From F23-D06 sp045600525 (GTDB lineage: Bacteria; Bacteroidota; Bacteroidia; Bacteroidales; WCHB1-69), in NCBI GenBank assembly GCA_045600525.1, contig JAZRYC010000046.1, positions 8,000 through 71,999 of the forward strand: 64,000 bases of DNA. The letters are read 5' to 3'. This document shows positions 53,589 to 61,901 of the stretch, piece by piece. Below the pieces are notes generated by a model. The model had not been told where the DNA came from and searched no databases. It saw nothing but the letters and a program-made list of their open reading frames with translations. The translations under genes and the position numbers were made by a program. Within the stretch, counting starts at the first letter, position 1. Every line of letters starts with the position of its first letter.

Positions 53589-53610
53589 ATTTAAGGATGT
53601 TTTAGGTCGG

Positions 53611-53618
53611 CAAAAATA
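53611..53618 (-). promoter_or_regulatory. -7 promoter element before the CoA-disulfide reductase gene
   Basis: The minus strand reads TATTTTTG then CCGACC, 22 bases before the start. Confidence 0.7.
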
Positions 53619-53663
53619 CGAATTTGTATTTGTTGAATAATACCCTCCTGCGGAAATTTTGTG

Positions 53664-53671
53664 TATGTTTG
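53664..53671 (+). promoter_or_regulatory. -7 promoter element before the Nif3 gene
   Basis: It reads TATGTTTG then CACTTC, 21 bases before the ATG at 53693. It decides against the longer open frame starting at 53624. Confidence 0.6.
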
Positions 53672-53692
53672 CACTTCATTAAAAATGAGATT

Positions 53693-54484
53693 ATGAAAAT
53701 CAAGGAAGTAACAACTTTATTGGAAAATAGTTTTCCGTTGGAACTACAGGAGGATTTTGATAACTGTGGCGTACAATGTGGGGATGTGGAACAAGAAATC
53801 ACAGGAGCCCTGGTTTGTTTTGAAATGTCGGAAAGGGTTATTGATGAGGCTTTGTCGCAGCATGCCAATTTGGTGATATCCCATCATCCACTAATGCTGA
53901 AGAGGGGGATTTGCAAAATCGAGCCGACAAACAGGGTGGGTAAGGTGATTTGTAAGGCGCTCGCAAACAATATGGTGCTTTATTCCATGCATACCAATGT
54001 GGATAGTGGGGAAGGGGGCGGAAACGATGCTTTTGCCGAAAAGCTCGGACTGCACGATGTCCGTGTTTTGGTTCCCAGTGCGAATTTGGATCCACAACGA
54101 AACGGACTCGGCCGCATTGGTCTGTTGCCAAAACCGATGCCAGTCCAAGAATTTCTTTGCTATATAAAGGAAAAAATGAGTTTGCAGGTGGTGCGTTATT
54201 ATGTCCGAACGGAGCGGATGATTGAGCGGGTTGCTGTTTGCGGCGGTGGCGGCGCTTCTTTTATTGATGATGCCGTAGCGGCGGGCGCAGACGCGTATGT
54301 TTCTGGTGATATTAAGTATCATGACTTCTTCAAAGCGGAGGACCACATGCTGGTAGCTGATATCGGCCATTATGAAGGTGAATACTTTATTAAGGAAATT
54401 ATTTATAAGGTACTTAAAGAAAATTTTACTACTTTTGCCGCCTCAATTTCTAAAATGGATAATTTAGAAGTTCTATATATTTAA
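53693..54484 (+). CDS. Nif3-like dinuclear metal centre protein
   Basis: The 263-residue protein has the family motifs: MKIKEVTTLLENSFPLELQEDFDNCG at the start, NLVISHHPLMLKRG with the metal-binding His pair, and MHTNVDSGEGGGNDAFA. The C-terminal half has VAVCGGGGASFIDDA and GDIKYHDFFKA. The family is a widespread hexamer with a di-metal site; GTP cyclohydrolase activity is reported for one member but the general role is unsettled. The zinc-ribbon protein gene follows after 30 bases. Confidence 0.93.
   Translation: MKIKEVTTLLENSFPLELQEDFDNCGVQCGDVEQEITGALVCFEMSERVIDEALSQHANLVISHHPLMLKRGICKIEPTNRVGKVICKALANNMVLYSMHTNVDSGEGGGNDAFAEKLGLHDVRVLVPSANLDPQRNGLGRIGLLPKPMPVQEFLCYIKEKMSLQVVRYYVRTERMIERVAVCGGGGASFIDDAVAAGADAYVSGDIKYHDFFKAEDHMLVADIGHYEGEYFIKEIIYKVLKENFTTFAASISKMDNLEVLYI
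54430..54437 (+). promoter_or_regulatory. Candidate -7 element inside the Nif3 gene for the zinc-ribbon gene
   Basis: It reads TACTTTTG followed by CCGCCTC, the extended form seen at other promoters. It lies in the codons for TTFAAS near the end of the Nif3 gene, 77 bases before the next ATG (54515). Confidence 0.5.
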
Positions 54485-54514
54485 ATATTTGATAATCAAG
54501 TAATTGAAAATATT

Positions 54515-55528
54515 ATGCCGAGAAAAAAAGTCACCGAAGAAGAGATTGCTGAACAAGTAGAAGAAACCGCAGCTCCAAAAGAAACGAAAAAATCATGCAA
54601 GGCCGCAAAGTCTGAGAAGGTTGAAAATGAGGAAAAGGTTAGTGCGAAGAAGGCTCCTTCCAAGAAAGAAGAGAAAGAGGCTCAGCCATCTGTTGTTTTG
54701 GATGATGACGTAAAGGTGGAAAAGACTTCCGATGGCGTCATTGAGGTTAAGAAGCTTGAATCTAATCAGACGAATGCCGAGGAGATTTCCATTGAACAGA
54801 AATTGCTTTCTTTGTATAACCTGCAACAAATATGTACAAAGATAGATGATATCCGTATGATTCGCGGTGAGCTTCCTGAAGAAATTCGCGACAATGAAGA
54901 TGAATGTGAAGGAAAGCGCACGAGAATTGCGAAATTCAACGATGAAATCACCAATTTGAAGTTGAAGATTTCTGCAGAAGGTACCAAAAAAGAAGAGGCT
55001 ATTGCTTCTATTAAGAAATATGAGGAACAGCAGAACAACGTTCGCAACAATCGTGAGTATGAATCCTTAAGCAAGGAAATAGAGTATCAGAATCTGGAAA
55101 TACAGGTTTCAGAAAAGCATAAGGCCAAATACGAAGCCGAAATTGTAGATAAGGAGGCGTTGATTGCCGAAACACAGGTTAAGTTGGACGAGTTGGAGGA
55201 AGTGTTGAAACAGAAGAAGGCCGAGTTGGAAGTCATCGTTGCTGATACGGAAAAAGAGGAGATTGAATTGTTGGCACAGGCAGATGCGTTGAAGGCCAAA
55301 GTTGACCAGCGTCTCCTCACTGCTTTTGAAAGAATCCGTAAAAGTGCGCACAATGGTTTGGCTATCGTTAAAATCGAGCGTGATGCCTGTGGTGGTTGTT
55401 TCAGTAAGATTCCGCCGCAACGCCAATTGGATATTGCCCTTCACAAGAAGATTATTGTTTGTGAGGCTTGTGGACGTATCTTCATTGACGACAAATTGGT
55501 GCACAGCCAAGAACAGGAAGAGAACTAA
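54515..55528 (+). CDS. C4-type zinc-ribbon coiled-coil protein (DUF164/CT398-like)
   Basis: The 337-residue protein has three parts. Residues 1-85 are low-complexity and rich in Lys, Glu and Ala. Residues 90-285 form a long coiled coil (EGTKKEEAIASIKKYEEQQNNVRNN and similar). The C-terminus is a zinc ribbon with CGGCFSKIPPQ and CEACGRIFIDD, the C4 pattern of the CT398/DUF164 family. These proteins bind flagellar or secretion partners in some species; the role in Bacteroidota is unknown. It probably shares the Nif3 transcript or uses the internal promoter. A strong terminator follows. Confidence 0.85.
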   Translation: MPRKKVTEEEIAEQVEETAAPKETKKSCKAAKSEKVENEEKVSAKKAPSKKEEKEAQPSVVLDDDVKVEKTSDGVIEVKKLESNQTNAEEISIEQKLLSLYNLQQICTKIDDIRMIRGELPEEIRDNEDECEGKRTRIAKFNDEITNLKLKISAEGTKKEEAIASIKKYEEQQNNVRNNREYESLSKEIEYQNLEIQVSEKHKAKYEAEIVDKEALIAETQVKLDELEEVLKQKKAELEVIVADTEKEEIELLAQADALKAKVDQRLLTAFERIRKSAHNGLAIVKIERDACGGCFSKIPPQRQLDIALHKKIIVCEACGRIFIDDKLVHSQEQEEN

Positions 55529-55550
55529 AATACAAATTGTGGATAAAAAA

Positions 55551-55580
55551 TAAAGGGACTTTTGCAAAAAAGTCCCTTTA
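55551..55580. terminator. Bidirectional intrinsic terminator between convergent genes
   Basis: A perfect 13-bp stem (55551-55563 with 55568-55580, core AAAGGGACTTTT) has a GCAA loop. TATTTTTA follows on the plus strand; A runs on the left provide Ts on the minus strand. It serves the zinc-ribbon gene and probably also the LutA-like gene whose stop is 3 bases away. Confidence 0.88.
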
Positions 55581-55583
55581 TTT

Positions 55584-56324
55584 TTATAATTGATTCTCGC
55601 CTCGGAGGATGTCTGCAATGTGAATGATTTCAATGCCGACGTTATGCGCTTCCTTGTAGGCATCCAAATGCTGTAGGCAGTGTATATCGGTGGAGGTGAT
55701 GTATTCCGCGCCCAGTTCATAGACTTTGGAAATAATTTCACCAGCCATGGCTTCTGCTGTTTGGGGATTTGCTGTAGCAAAACGTCCGTTGGCGGCGCAG
55801 CATCCCTGAATGCTGTTGTCTGTCAGCAGTTCCAATCCCTGGGTGTTTTGCAGGAGGATTTCCGGAGCATCATTATCAGGGTAAAGGTTTCTGGCGGCGC
55901 AGGACTTAAAATAAAATACGCGGTGGTTGAACTGATTGCCCAAAGATGTGATTTTCCGGATATTGACGATATAGTCGCACAATTCCCAAATATTTTGGGT
56001 GAAGGTTTTCAGTTGGTTGGGCGGATAGGCGTTTTCCAACAGTTGGCGGAAATATTTCTTCATATATCCGGCACAGTTGCAGTCGGGAACCACAAAGGGA
56101 AGCCGATAGTCGTAACATTCTAATATCTGTACGCCCAGTTCTTTGGCATAGGCAATATCGCCCTGCATATAGAAACGTTGTCCGCAACAGGTCTGTTCTT
56201 CAAAATATTGGCAACGATCACCAATCCGTTCCAACACCGTGCGCACGCTGTAGGCGGTATTGGGTTGGAACATATCCATATGACAGGGTATGTATAGGTT
56301 GACGATTTTCGGTGTTTCTGCCAT
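55584..56324 (-). CDS. LutA-like Fe-S (CCG-domain) oxidoreductase subunit
   Basis: The 246-residue protein has two CCG (DUF224) motifs, EEQTCCGQRFYMQGD near residue 45 and GCCAANGRFA near residue 190, and FKSCAARN. Length fits LutA/YkgE, the cysteine-rich subunit of lactate utilisation complexes. The usual partners LutB and LutC are not in the window. It sits 14 bases downstream of nrdJ, so it is probably co-transcribed with it, which is unusual. A specific function cannot be assigned. CCG domains bind a [4Fe-4S] cluster or take part in thiol/disulfide chemistry. Confidence 0.85.
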   Translation of the reverse strand: MAETPKIVNLYIPCHMDMFQPNTAYSVRTVLERIGDRCQYFEEQTCCGQRFYMQGDIAYAKELGVQILECYDYRLPFVVPDCNCAGYMKKYFRQLLENAYPPNQLKTFTQNIWELCDYIVNIRKITSLGNQFNHRVFYFKSCAARNLYPDNDAPEILLQNTQGLELLTDNSIQGCCAANGRFATANPQTAEAMAGEIISKVYELGAEYITSTDIHCLQHLDAYKEAHNVGIEIIHIADILRGENQL

Positions 56325-56338
56325 AATTCGGGAGAAGA

Positions 56339-59077
56339 TTAGTTACCACACTTGGAATAGCCGCATTTTGTACAGACCAAGCAGCCTTCTTTGAATTCCA
56401 TCGTATCCATTTCGTGGCAGTTCGGGCATTCCTGTCCTTTTTGTTTGGTGCCGTCTTGAATGAATTTCTTAAGCGCGCGGCATACGCCGTTACGCCAAGA
56501 ATTGATGCTTTCCTGACGGAAGTTCAAGCTGGAGATAATGTTTACGATATTATTAACGGGAATACCGTTTCGTAGCAGGCCAGAGGTCAATTTGGCATAG
56601 TTCCAGAATTCTTGGTCAAAACAACGATCCAAACCGCAGAGTCTTACTTCGTAACCGGCTTTATCATAATATTTGAAGTCGTAGGATTTGGTCCCGTCTT
56701 CATTTCTGTTTTTGATGATGATGCCGTGGTCCACCCATTTCGGAAGGAGGAAGCTTTCATCGCCCGTTTTTCCGGTGAAGATTTCGTAGGGGCGTCCCTC
56801 ATAGATTCCGATGTAAGCCACCCAGTCCTCATTGTTGTTTTTGAAATGGATGACGTCGGCGTGCAGTTCTTTCGGACGTTTGAAATTCTTAGGTTGGGCA
56901 GGGGCTTCTTTGGCTTTTTCCTTTTTGTTAAGGGATTCCAAAACGCCGTTTCTGGAACCTTCTCTATAAACGGTCATACCTTTGCAGCCCACCTGCCATG
57001 CTTTCATATACAGGTCGGCAACGGTTTGTTCGGAGATATCTTCGGGCAGATTGCCGGTTACGGATATGGAATGGTCCACCCACTTTTGAACAGAACCTTG
57101 GAGTTCCACCTTTTTGATGTAGTCTGTGTCAGCCGCGGTGGCTTTGTAATAGGGTGATTCCTTCACAAGGTTTTGGATTTCCTTGTCGTTCATGGAAGTC
57201 ATCTGTTCGTAGGTGTAGCCTTTGGTTTCGGCCCAGGTTACAAATTTCTGGTGGAATACCATATATTCTTCAAAGCTGTCGCCCACCACGTCTTTGACAA
57301 TGTTTTTCTTAATATTCATGTCATTGGGATTGACCTTTCTTCTACGTTTGTAAACCACGTTGAAGGCGGGCTCAAGGCCAGAGGTTGTCTGGGTGCAGAT
57401 GCTTACACTGCCGGTTGGGGCGATCGTGAGCAGGGCGATATTACGGCGGCCGTAGCGAACCATATCTTCGTATAGTTTCGGGTCAGCCTGTTGAATTCTT
57501 TGGATGAAAGGATTGTGTCCTTCCTTAATACAGCTGTATACAGGGAAGGCACCACGTTCTTTGGCCATGGTAACGGAGGAACGATAGGCGGCAAGGGCCA
57601 GTTGTTTGTGGACTTCAGTGGAGAATGCGTTGCCTTCGTCAGAACCATAGCGGATGTTCAGGGCAGCAAGCATATCACCTTCTGCGGTGATTCCTAAGCC
57701 GGTACGGCGGCCCTTGGTTGACTGTCTGCGGATCTTCAGCCAAAGCTCCCTTTCCACGCGTTTGATGTCATCGCTTTCAGGGTCGCTTTCAATTTTTGCC
57801 AATATTTGATCTACCTTTTCCAGTTCCAAGTCGATGAGGTCGTCCATAAGCCTTTGGGCATATTGTACATGCTCTTTGAATTTGGGCATGTTGAAGCGTG
57901 CGTTCTCGGTAAATGGATTTTCCACATAGCTGTATAGGTTCAGTGCGATCAGTCGGCAACTGTCGTATGGGCAGAGAGGAATTTCACCACAGGGATTTGT
58001 GGAAACCGTTTCAAAACCCTCGTCCTTATAGCAGTCTGGCACGGATTCGCGACGGATGGTATCCCAGAACAAGATGCCGGGTTCGGCGGATTTCCATGCG
58101 TTATGAATAATCTTCTTCCAAAGTTTGTCGGCATCAATTTCCTGAGTAAACTGAGGATTGGCGGAGTTGATAGGGTATTGCTGAACATACGGAGTGGCAT
58201 TTTGGGCGCACCGCATGAAGTCATCGTCTATTTTGACGGAAACGTTGGCTCCGGTCACCTTGCCCTCAGTCATTTTGGCATCAATGAACTTTTCTGAATC
58301 GGGATGCTTGATGGAGATTGACAGCATCAAGGCACCGCGTCGGCCGTCCTGTGCCACTTCGCGGGTGGAGTTGGAATAGCGTTCCATAAAGGGAACGACG
58401 CCGGTAGAACTTAATGCACAGTTTTGAACGTGGCTTCCCGTAGGACGAATGTCGGAAAGATCATGTCCGACGCCGCCGCGACGTTTCATTAGCTGAACTT
58501 GTTCTTCGTCCATCTTCATGATGCCGCCGTATGAATCGGAATTGCCGTCGTTGCCGATTACAAAGCAGTTGGAAAGGGATACGATTTGATCCCGATTGCC
58601 AATGCCGGCCATCGGACTTCCCTGAGGAATGATATACTTGAACTTGTCTAAGAGAGAGAAAATAAGATCTTCGCTCATAGGATGAACGTATCTTTTCTCA
58701 ATGCGGGCGAATTCGCTGGCCAAACGGTGGTGCATGTCCACAGGCGTACGCTCTAAGATATTTCCATTCTTGTCTTTAAGCGCATACTTGTCAATCCATA
58801 CGCCGGCAGCTAATTCATCACCGCCGAAGTACTTGACGTTATCTTGGAAAATTTCCTGTTTAGTATAAATTTTTCGAGTGGATTCTGAAGGAATGTTTTT
58901 TTGTTCAGGCATGGGACTACTTTCAATTTGATGGTTCTGCTCCATATCCAGTTTCGAAAGTTGCTGCATATTCTGCTCTCGCGAGTGAATAAGTTCTGCC
59001 GCATGGCTGGCAACAGTTGCTTCTTCCACTAAATTTGTCTCTTCTTCAAAGGCGAAAAGGGATAAATCTTTATTCAT
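56339..59077 (-). CDS. nrdJ: Adenosylcobalamin-dependent (class II) ribonucleoside-diphosphate reductase
   Basis: The 912-residue protein reduces ribonucleotides using adenosylcobalamin instead of oxygen or a glycyl radical. The core contains STNPCGEIPL (the Asn-Cys-Glu radical site), GLGITAEGDML, TIAPTGSVSICTQTTSGLEP and the N-terminal NSFVIGN-like FVIGNDGNSDSYGG. The last 40 residues carry a zinc motif (CPNCHEMDTMEFKEGCLVCTKCGYSKC). Length fits Bacteroidota NrdJ. The cobalamin riboswitch on nrdDG complements it; its own leader lacks one. The LutA-like gene follows. Confidence 0.96.
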   Translation of the reverse strand: MNKDLSLFAFEEETNLVEEATVASHAAELIHSREQNMQQLSKLDMEQNHQIESSPMPEQKNIPSESTRKIYTKQEIFQDNVKYFGGDELAAGVWIDKYALKDKNGNILERTPVDMHHRLASEFARIEKRYVHPMSEDLIFSLLDKFKYIIPQGSPMAGIGNRDQIVSLSNCFVIGNDGNSDSYGGIMKMDEEQVQLMKRRGGVGHDLSDIRPTGSHVQNCALSSTGVVPFMERYSNSTREVAQDGRRGALMLSISIKHPDSEKFIDAKMTEGKVTGANVSVKIDDDFMRCAQNATPYVQQYPINSANPQFTQEIDADKLWKKIIHNAWKSAEPGILFWDTIRRESVPDCYKDEGFETVSTNPCGEIPLCPYDSCRLIALNLYSYVENPFTENARFNMPKFKEHVQYAQRLMDDLIDLELEKVDQILAKIESDPESDDIKRVERELWLKIRRQSTKGRRTGLGITAEGDMLAALNIRYGSDEGNAFSTEVHKQLALAAYRSSVTMAKERGAFPVYSCIKEGHNPFIQRIQQADPKLYEDMVRYGRRNIALLTIAPTGSVSICTQTTSGLEPAFNVVYKRRRKVNPNDMNIKKNIVKDVVGDSFEEYMVFHQKFVTWAETKGYTYEQMTSMNDKEIQNLVKESPYYKATAADTDYIKKVELQGSVQKWVDHSISVTGNLPEDISEQTVADLYMKAWQVGCKGMTVYREGSRNGVLESLNKKEKAKEAPAQPKNFKRPKELHADVIHFKNNNEDWVAYIGIYEGRPYEIFTGKTGDESFLLPKWVDHGIIIKNRNEDGTKSYDFKYYDKAGYEVRLCGLDRCFDQEFWNYAKLTSGLLRNGIPVNNIVNIISSLNFRQESINSWRNGVCRALKKFIQDGTKQKGQECPNCHEMDTMEFKEGCLVCTKCGYSKCGN

Positions 59078-59194
59078 AAACAGATCTTACTTTATAATGG
59101 TTTGCGAATAATTTTTTCTTCTTGGCAATTTTTCCCAAAATGTTAAAGCTATCACGAAGCGAAATGAATAAATAGTTTGATATAGAAGTGGTTG

Positions 59195-59202
59195 CAAAAA
59201 TA
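59195..59202 (-). promoter_or_regulatory. -7 promoter element before nrdJ
   Basis: The minus strand reads TATTTTTG then CAACC, about 118 bases before the nrdJ start. The leader shows no recognisable riboswitch. Confidence 0.55.
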
Positions 59203-59259
59203 TTTCGACTCCGGAAACGAGTTTGCTAAAATAGGAAATTGGTATTATATACGATGGTT

Positions 59260-59314
59260 TGGAAGGCAGTATAATATTAACAAAATGTGTTAATATTTTT
59301 CTGTTCGGCTTCCA
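59260..59314. other. Compound inverted repeat upstream of nrdJ
   Basis: TGGAAG (59260-59265) pairs with CTTCCA (59309-59314); inside it CAG pairs with CTG, and a perfect 10-bp inverted repeat AATATTAACA/TGTTAATATT (59273-59282 with 59288-59297) closes a 5-base loop. It lies about 60 bases upstream of the nrdJ -7 box, so a regulator site is as likely as an RNA. It does not resemble a NrdR box. The remainder of the 401-base gap 59078-59478 holds only the -7 box and the fabD terminator. Confidence 0.4.
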
Positions 59315-59383
59315 GATTTCGTGCATACAAGTGTTGGTCGGCAATTGCGGATTCTCTATCCGTAGAAACATAGTTTTAAGTAC

Positions 59384-59412
59384 AAAAAAAGGGAAGAATT
59401 TTTGTTCTTCCC
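59384..59412 (-). terminator. Intrinsic terminator of fabD
   Basis: An 8-bp stem GGGAAGAA/TTCTTCCC (59391-59398 with 59405-59412) has a 6-base loop; on the minus strand seven T follow. It lies 67 bases after the fabD stop. Confidence 0.82.
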
Positions 59413-59478
59413 TAATGTTTTATCGAAAAAAAATATAAGCAAAACCAGATGGAAATTTTGTATGAGTTGAATTGAAAG

Positions 59479-60363
59479 TTACGTCGTGGGTGTGGATGGT
59501 GAGGGCGTGGGAAGTATTCTTTTCAACAGGTTGTGCAAGGTTTCCCCCGGACCAAATTCAATGAAATCGTCAGCACCTGCTTCCGCCATGTTGAGAACGG
59601 TCTGCATCCAAAGAACAGGACTGGTGAGCTGCTTTAATAGGTTTTCCTGGATTTCCACCGGGTCTGAAGATGCTGTGGCTGTGACATTTTGATATATCGG
59701 ACAAGTCGGTTTTTGGAAAGAACAATTTCTGATAGCTTCTGCCAATTCATCTTGTGCGGGTTGCATTAAAGGAGAATGAAAGGCACCACCGACTTTGAGC
59801 ATGACCATCTTTCGGGCGCCCGCCTCTCTTAACTTCTCCATGGCGATGTCAAGTCCCTTCATGCTTCCCGAAATGACTAATTGCTGTGGGCTGTTGTAGT
59901 TGGCGGGAATGACGACTTCGTCAGTGATGGATGCGCATACCTGTTCGATGATTTCGTTCTCGAATTTTAGGATGACGGCCATTCCGGAAGGCTGCATTTC
60001 ACAGGCGTGCTGCATGGCGTGGGCGCGTTTGGAAACCAAGATAAGAGCTTCTTCAAAAGAAAGGCACTCATTGATGGCAAGGGCAGTAAACTCTCCTAGG
60101 GAATGTCCTGCCACCATATCGGGTTTTACCTCCGCCTTGCATAGGCAGGATGCGTATGAATGGATGAAGACGGCGGGTTGTGTGACTTTTGTCTGTTTTA
60201 ATTCATCTTCACTGCCTTCAAACATGATTTCGGAAATGGGAAACCCTAGAATCTCATCGGCTCGGCTGAAGATTTCCTTAGCAAGGGGATATTGTTCATA
60301 AAGTTCTTTGCCCATACCAACGGTTTGAGCACCCTGTCCGGGAAATAAGAATGCGGTTTTCAT
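59479..60363 (-). CDS. fabD: Malonyl-CoA:ACP transacylase
   Basis: The 294-residue protein loads malonyl groups on ACP for fatty-acid synthesis. It starts MKTAFLFPGQGAQTVGMG, has the nucleophile Ser88 in GHSLGEF, the Q-rich loop KVTQPAVFIHSYAS, and the second catalytic His in GGAFHSPLM. The end reads GPGETLHNLLKRI. A short proline/serine/threonine tail of about ten residues (PTPSPSTPTT) lies beyond the normal end. The gene sits 60 bases after metK with an AT-rich spacer; no -7 box was recognised. Confidence 0.97.
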   Translation of the reverse strand: MKTAFLFPGQGAQTVGMGKELYEQYPLAKEIFSRADEILGFPISEIMFEGSEDELKQTKVTQPAVFIHSYASCLCKAEVKPDMVAGHSLGEFTALAINECLSFEEALILVSKRAHAMQHACEMQPSGMAVILKFENEIIEQVCASITDEVVIPANYNSPQQLVISGSMKGLDIAMEKLREAGARKMVMLKVGGAFHSPLMQPAQDELAEAIRNCSFQKPTCPIYQNVTATASSDPVEIQENLLKQLTSPVLWMQTVLNMAEAGADDFIEFGPGETLHNLLKRILPTPSPSTPTT

Positions 60364-60423
60364 ATTATTTTATGATGTAGTTGAGCGATAAAAAAGATCT
60401 CTATCGTTCGTCTTTTATGTAGG

Positions 60424-61662
60424 TTATAGTTTAAATGCTTTTTTGATTTTATCCACATAATCGAGACGTTCCCACGGGTAGAATGTTACCATCTTCCCAT
60501 TGATTTCTTTCTCGTATGGACTTCTTCCGAAATGACCGTATGTTGCTGTCGGTTGGTAAATTGGATTCTTCAAACCGAAACGCTTGATGATTCCGTACGG
60601 CGTCATATCAAATATTTTATAAATATTTACAGCCATTTCGCCATCGGTCATATTCACTTTTGAGGTGCCGTAAGTATTGACATACAATCCAACCGGTTCA
60701 GCCTTGCCGATGGCGTAGGCAACCTGAACAAGCACTTGATCGCACAAACCGGCTGCCACCATGTTCTTAGCAATATGGCGTGTGGCGTATGCGGCCGAAC
60801 GGTCCACTTTGGATGGGTCTTTGCCTGAAAAGGCACCACCACCGTGTGCACCGCGACCACCGTAGGTGTCCACGATAATCTTACGGCCGGTCAAACCTGT
60901 ATCACCATGAGGACCACCGATTACAAACTTACCCGTCGGGTTGACGAACAACTTGTTTTCATAATCAAAGTTTTCAAACAGTTTTTGAACATTCTTGGGA
61001 CATGTCTTAATGACGCGTGGAATCAGAATTTCCTTGATATCCTTTTTGATAGTGGACAACATTTTATCGTCATCCTTGTCAAAATCATCATGTTGGGTGG
61101 AAAGGACGATGGTGTCAATGGCTTCAGGGATGTTATTGTCGGAATAGCGGACCGTCACTTGGGATTTGGAATCCGGACGGAGATATTTCATTTTCTTTCC
61201 CTCTTTACGGATTTGGGCAAGTTCATAAACCAGTCGGTGAGCCAACTCGATGGTCAACGGCATGTAGTCGTCGGTTTCATTGCAGGCGTAACCGAACATC
61301 ATGCCCTGGTCGCCAGCACCTTGCTCTTTTGCCTTCTTGCGTTCAACGCCTTGGTTGATGTCGCCAGACTGGCCGTGGATGGTGTTGATGACACCACAGG
61401 ATTTGCTGTCGAACTGGTACTCGCTTTTGTTGTACCCAACAGTGTCAATTACATTTCTAACGATATCATCTACGGGTACATAACAGTTTGTTTTAACTTC
61501 ACCAGCGCAAACTACCAAACCGGTAGTCACTAAAGTTTCGCAAGCCACTTTAGATTCAGGATCGCCTGCTAAAAAGGCATCCAGTAAAGCGTCTGAAATT
61601 TGATCACTCAGTTTGTCTGGGTGTCCTTCAGATACTGATTCAGATGTGAATAGATAGCTCAT
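60424..61662 (-). CDS. metK: S-adenosylmethionine synthetase
   Basis: The 412-residue protein makes SAM from methionine and ATP. The three domains are complete: SESVSEGHPDKLSDQISDALLDAFL, the P-loop-like GAGDQGMMFGYA, KTQVT-like SQVTVRYSDNN, and GGPHGDTGLTGRKIIVDTYGG with GGGAFSGKDPSKVDRSAAY. Length is slightly above the E. coli protein, as usual in Bacteroidota. The leader holds a SAM-II riboswitch, giving product feedback. fabD follows. Confidence 0.98.
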   Translation of the reverse strand: MSYLFTSESVSEGHPDKLSDQISDALLDAFLAGDPESKVACETLVTTGLVVCAGEVKTNCYVPVDDIVRNVIDTVGYNKSEYQFDSKSCGVINTIHGQSGDINQGVERKKAKEQGAGDQGMMFGYACNETDDYMPLTIELAHRLVYELAQIRKEGKKMKYLRPDSKSQVTVRYSDNNIPEAIDTIVLSTQHDDFDKDDDKMLSTIKKDIKEILIPRVIKTCPKNVQKLFENFDYENKLFVNPTGKFVIGGPHGDTGLTGRKIIVDTYGGRGAHGGGAFSGKDPSKVDRSAAYATRHIAKNMVAAGLCDQVLVQVAYAIGKAEPVGLYVNTYGTSKVNMTDGEMAVNIYKIFDMTPYGIIKRFGLKNPIYQPTATYGHFGRSPYEKEINGKMVTFYPWERLDYVDKIKKAFKL

Positions 61663-61721
61663 AACTAACGTTTTTTTGTGTTAATAATTAAATTGTTACA
61701 GAAAACCGTGGAAGAGCTGAA

Positions 61722-61775
61722 AGGGCATTTTAGCATTTTTTCATGTGGTTGCAAGCAGTTCAAATCTGTCCACGA
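61722..61775 (-). promoter_or_regulatory. SAM-II riboswitch in the metK leader
   Basis: The minus strand carries, in order, GTGG (P1), GATTTG, CTTGCAA, CCAC (P1'), TGAAAAAATGCTAAA. This matches the compact SAM-II (metA motif) H-type pseudoknot, with GATTT, TTGCAA and GCTAAA in the right spacing. It begins within about 15 bases of the -7 box and lies some 60 bases before the ATG. CCACG at 61707-61711 (minus) could compete for the P1 5' strand CGTGG and so act as the switch (inference). Confidence 0.85.
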
Positions 61776-61786
61776 ATTTTCGGCTG

Positions 61787-61794
61787 CAAAAGTA
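61787..61794 (-). promoter_or_regulatory. -7 promoter element before metK
   Basis: The minus strand reads TACTTTTG then CAGCCG, about 125 bases before metK. The aptamer starts right behind it. Confidence 0.7.
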
Positions 61795-61901
61795 CATAAA
61801 AAATCTGATATTGGCGAGATGATTTTTTACGTTAACTTTAACATTGACATTAATTGTTGACAGGTGGATTTTCAATTTAACGAGACTATCTTATAACGGC
61901 A

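Noticed and set aside
59078..59194. Cobalamin riboswitch in the nrdJ leader
   Set aside because: None of the B12-box blocks found at 49915-50072 is present here on either strand.
59087..59371. 94-codon minus-strand open frame upstream of nrdJ
   Set aside because: It overlaps the nrdJ -7 box and the inverted repeat, resembles no protein family and has AT-rich composition typical of spacer.
60364..60423. Terminator between metK and fabD
   Set aside because: The only pairing (AACGATA/TATCGCT) contains a mismatch and has an 11-base loop with no T-tract, so I do not call it.
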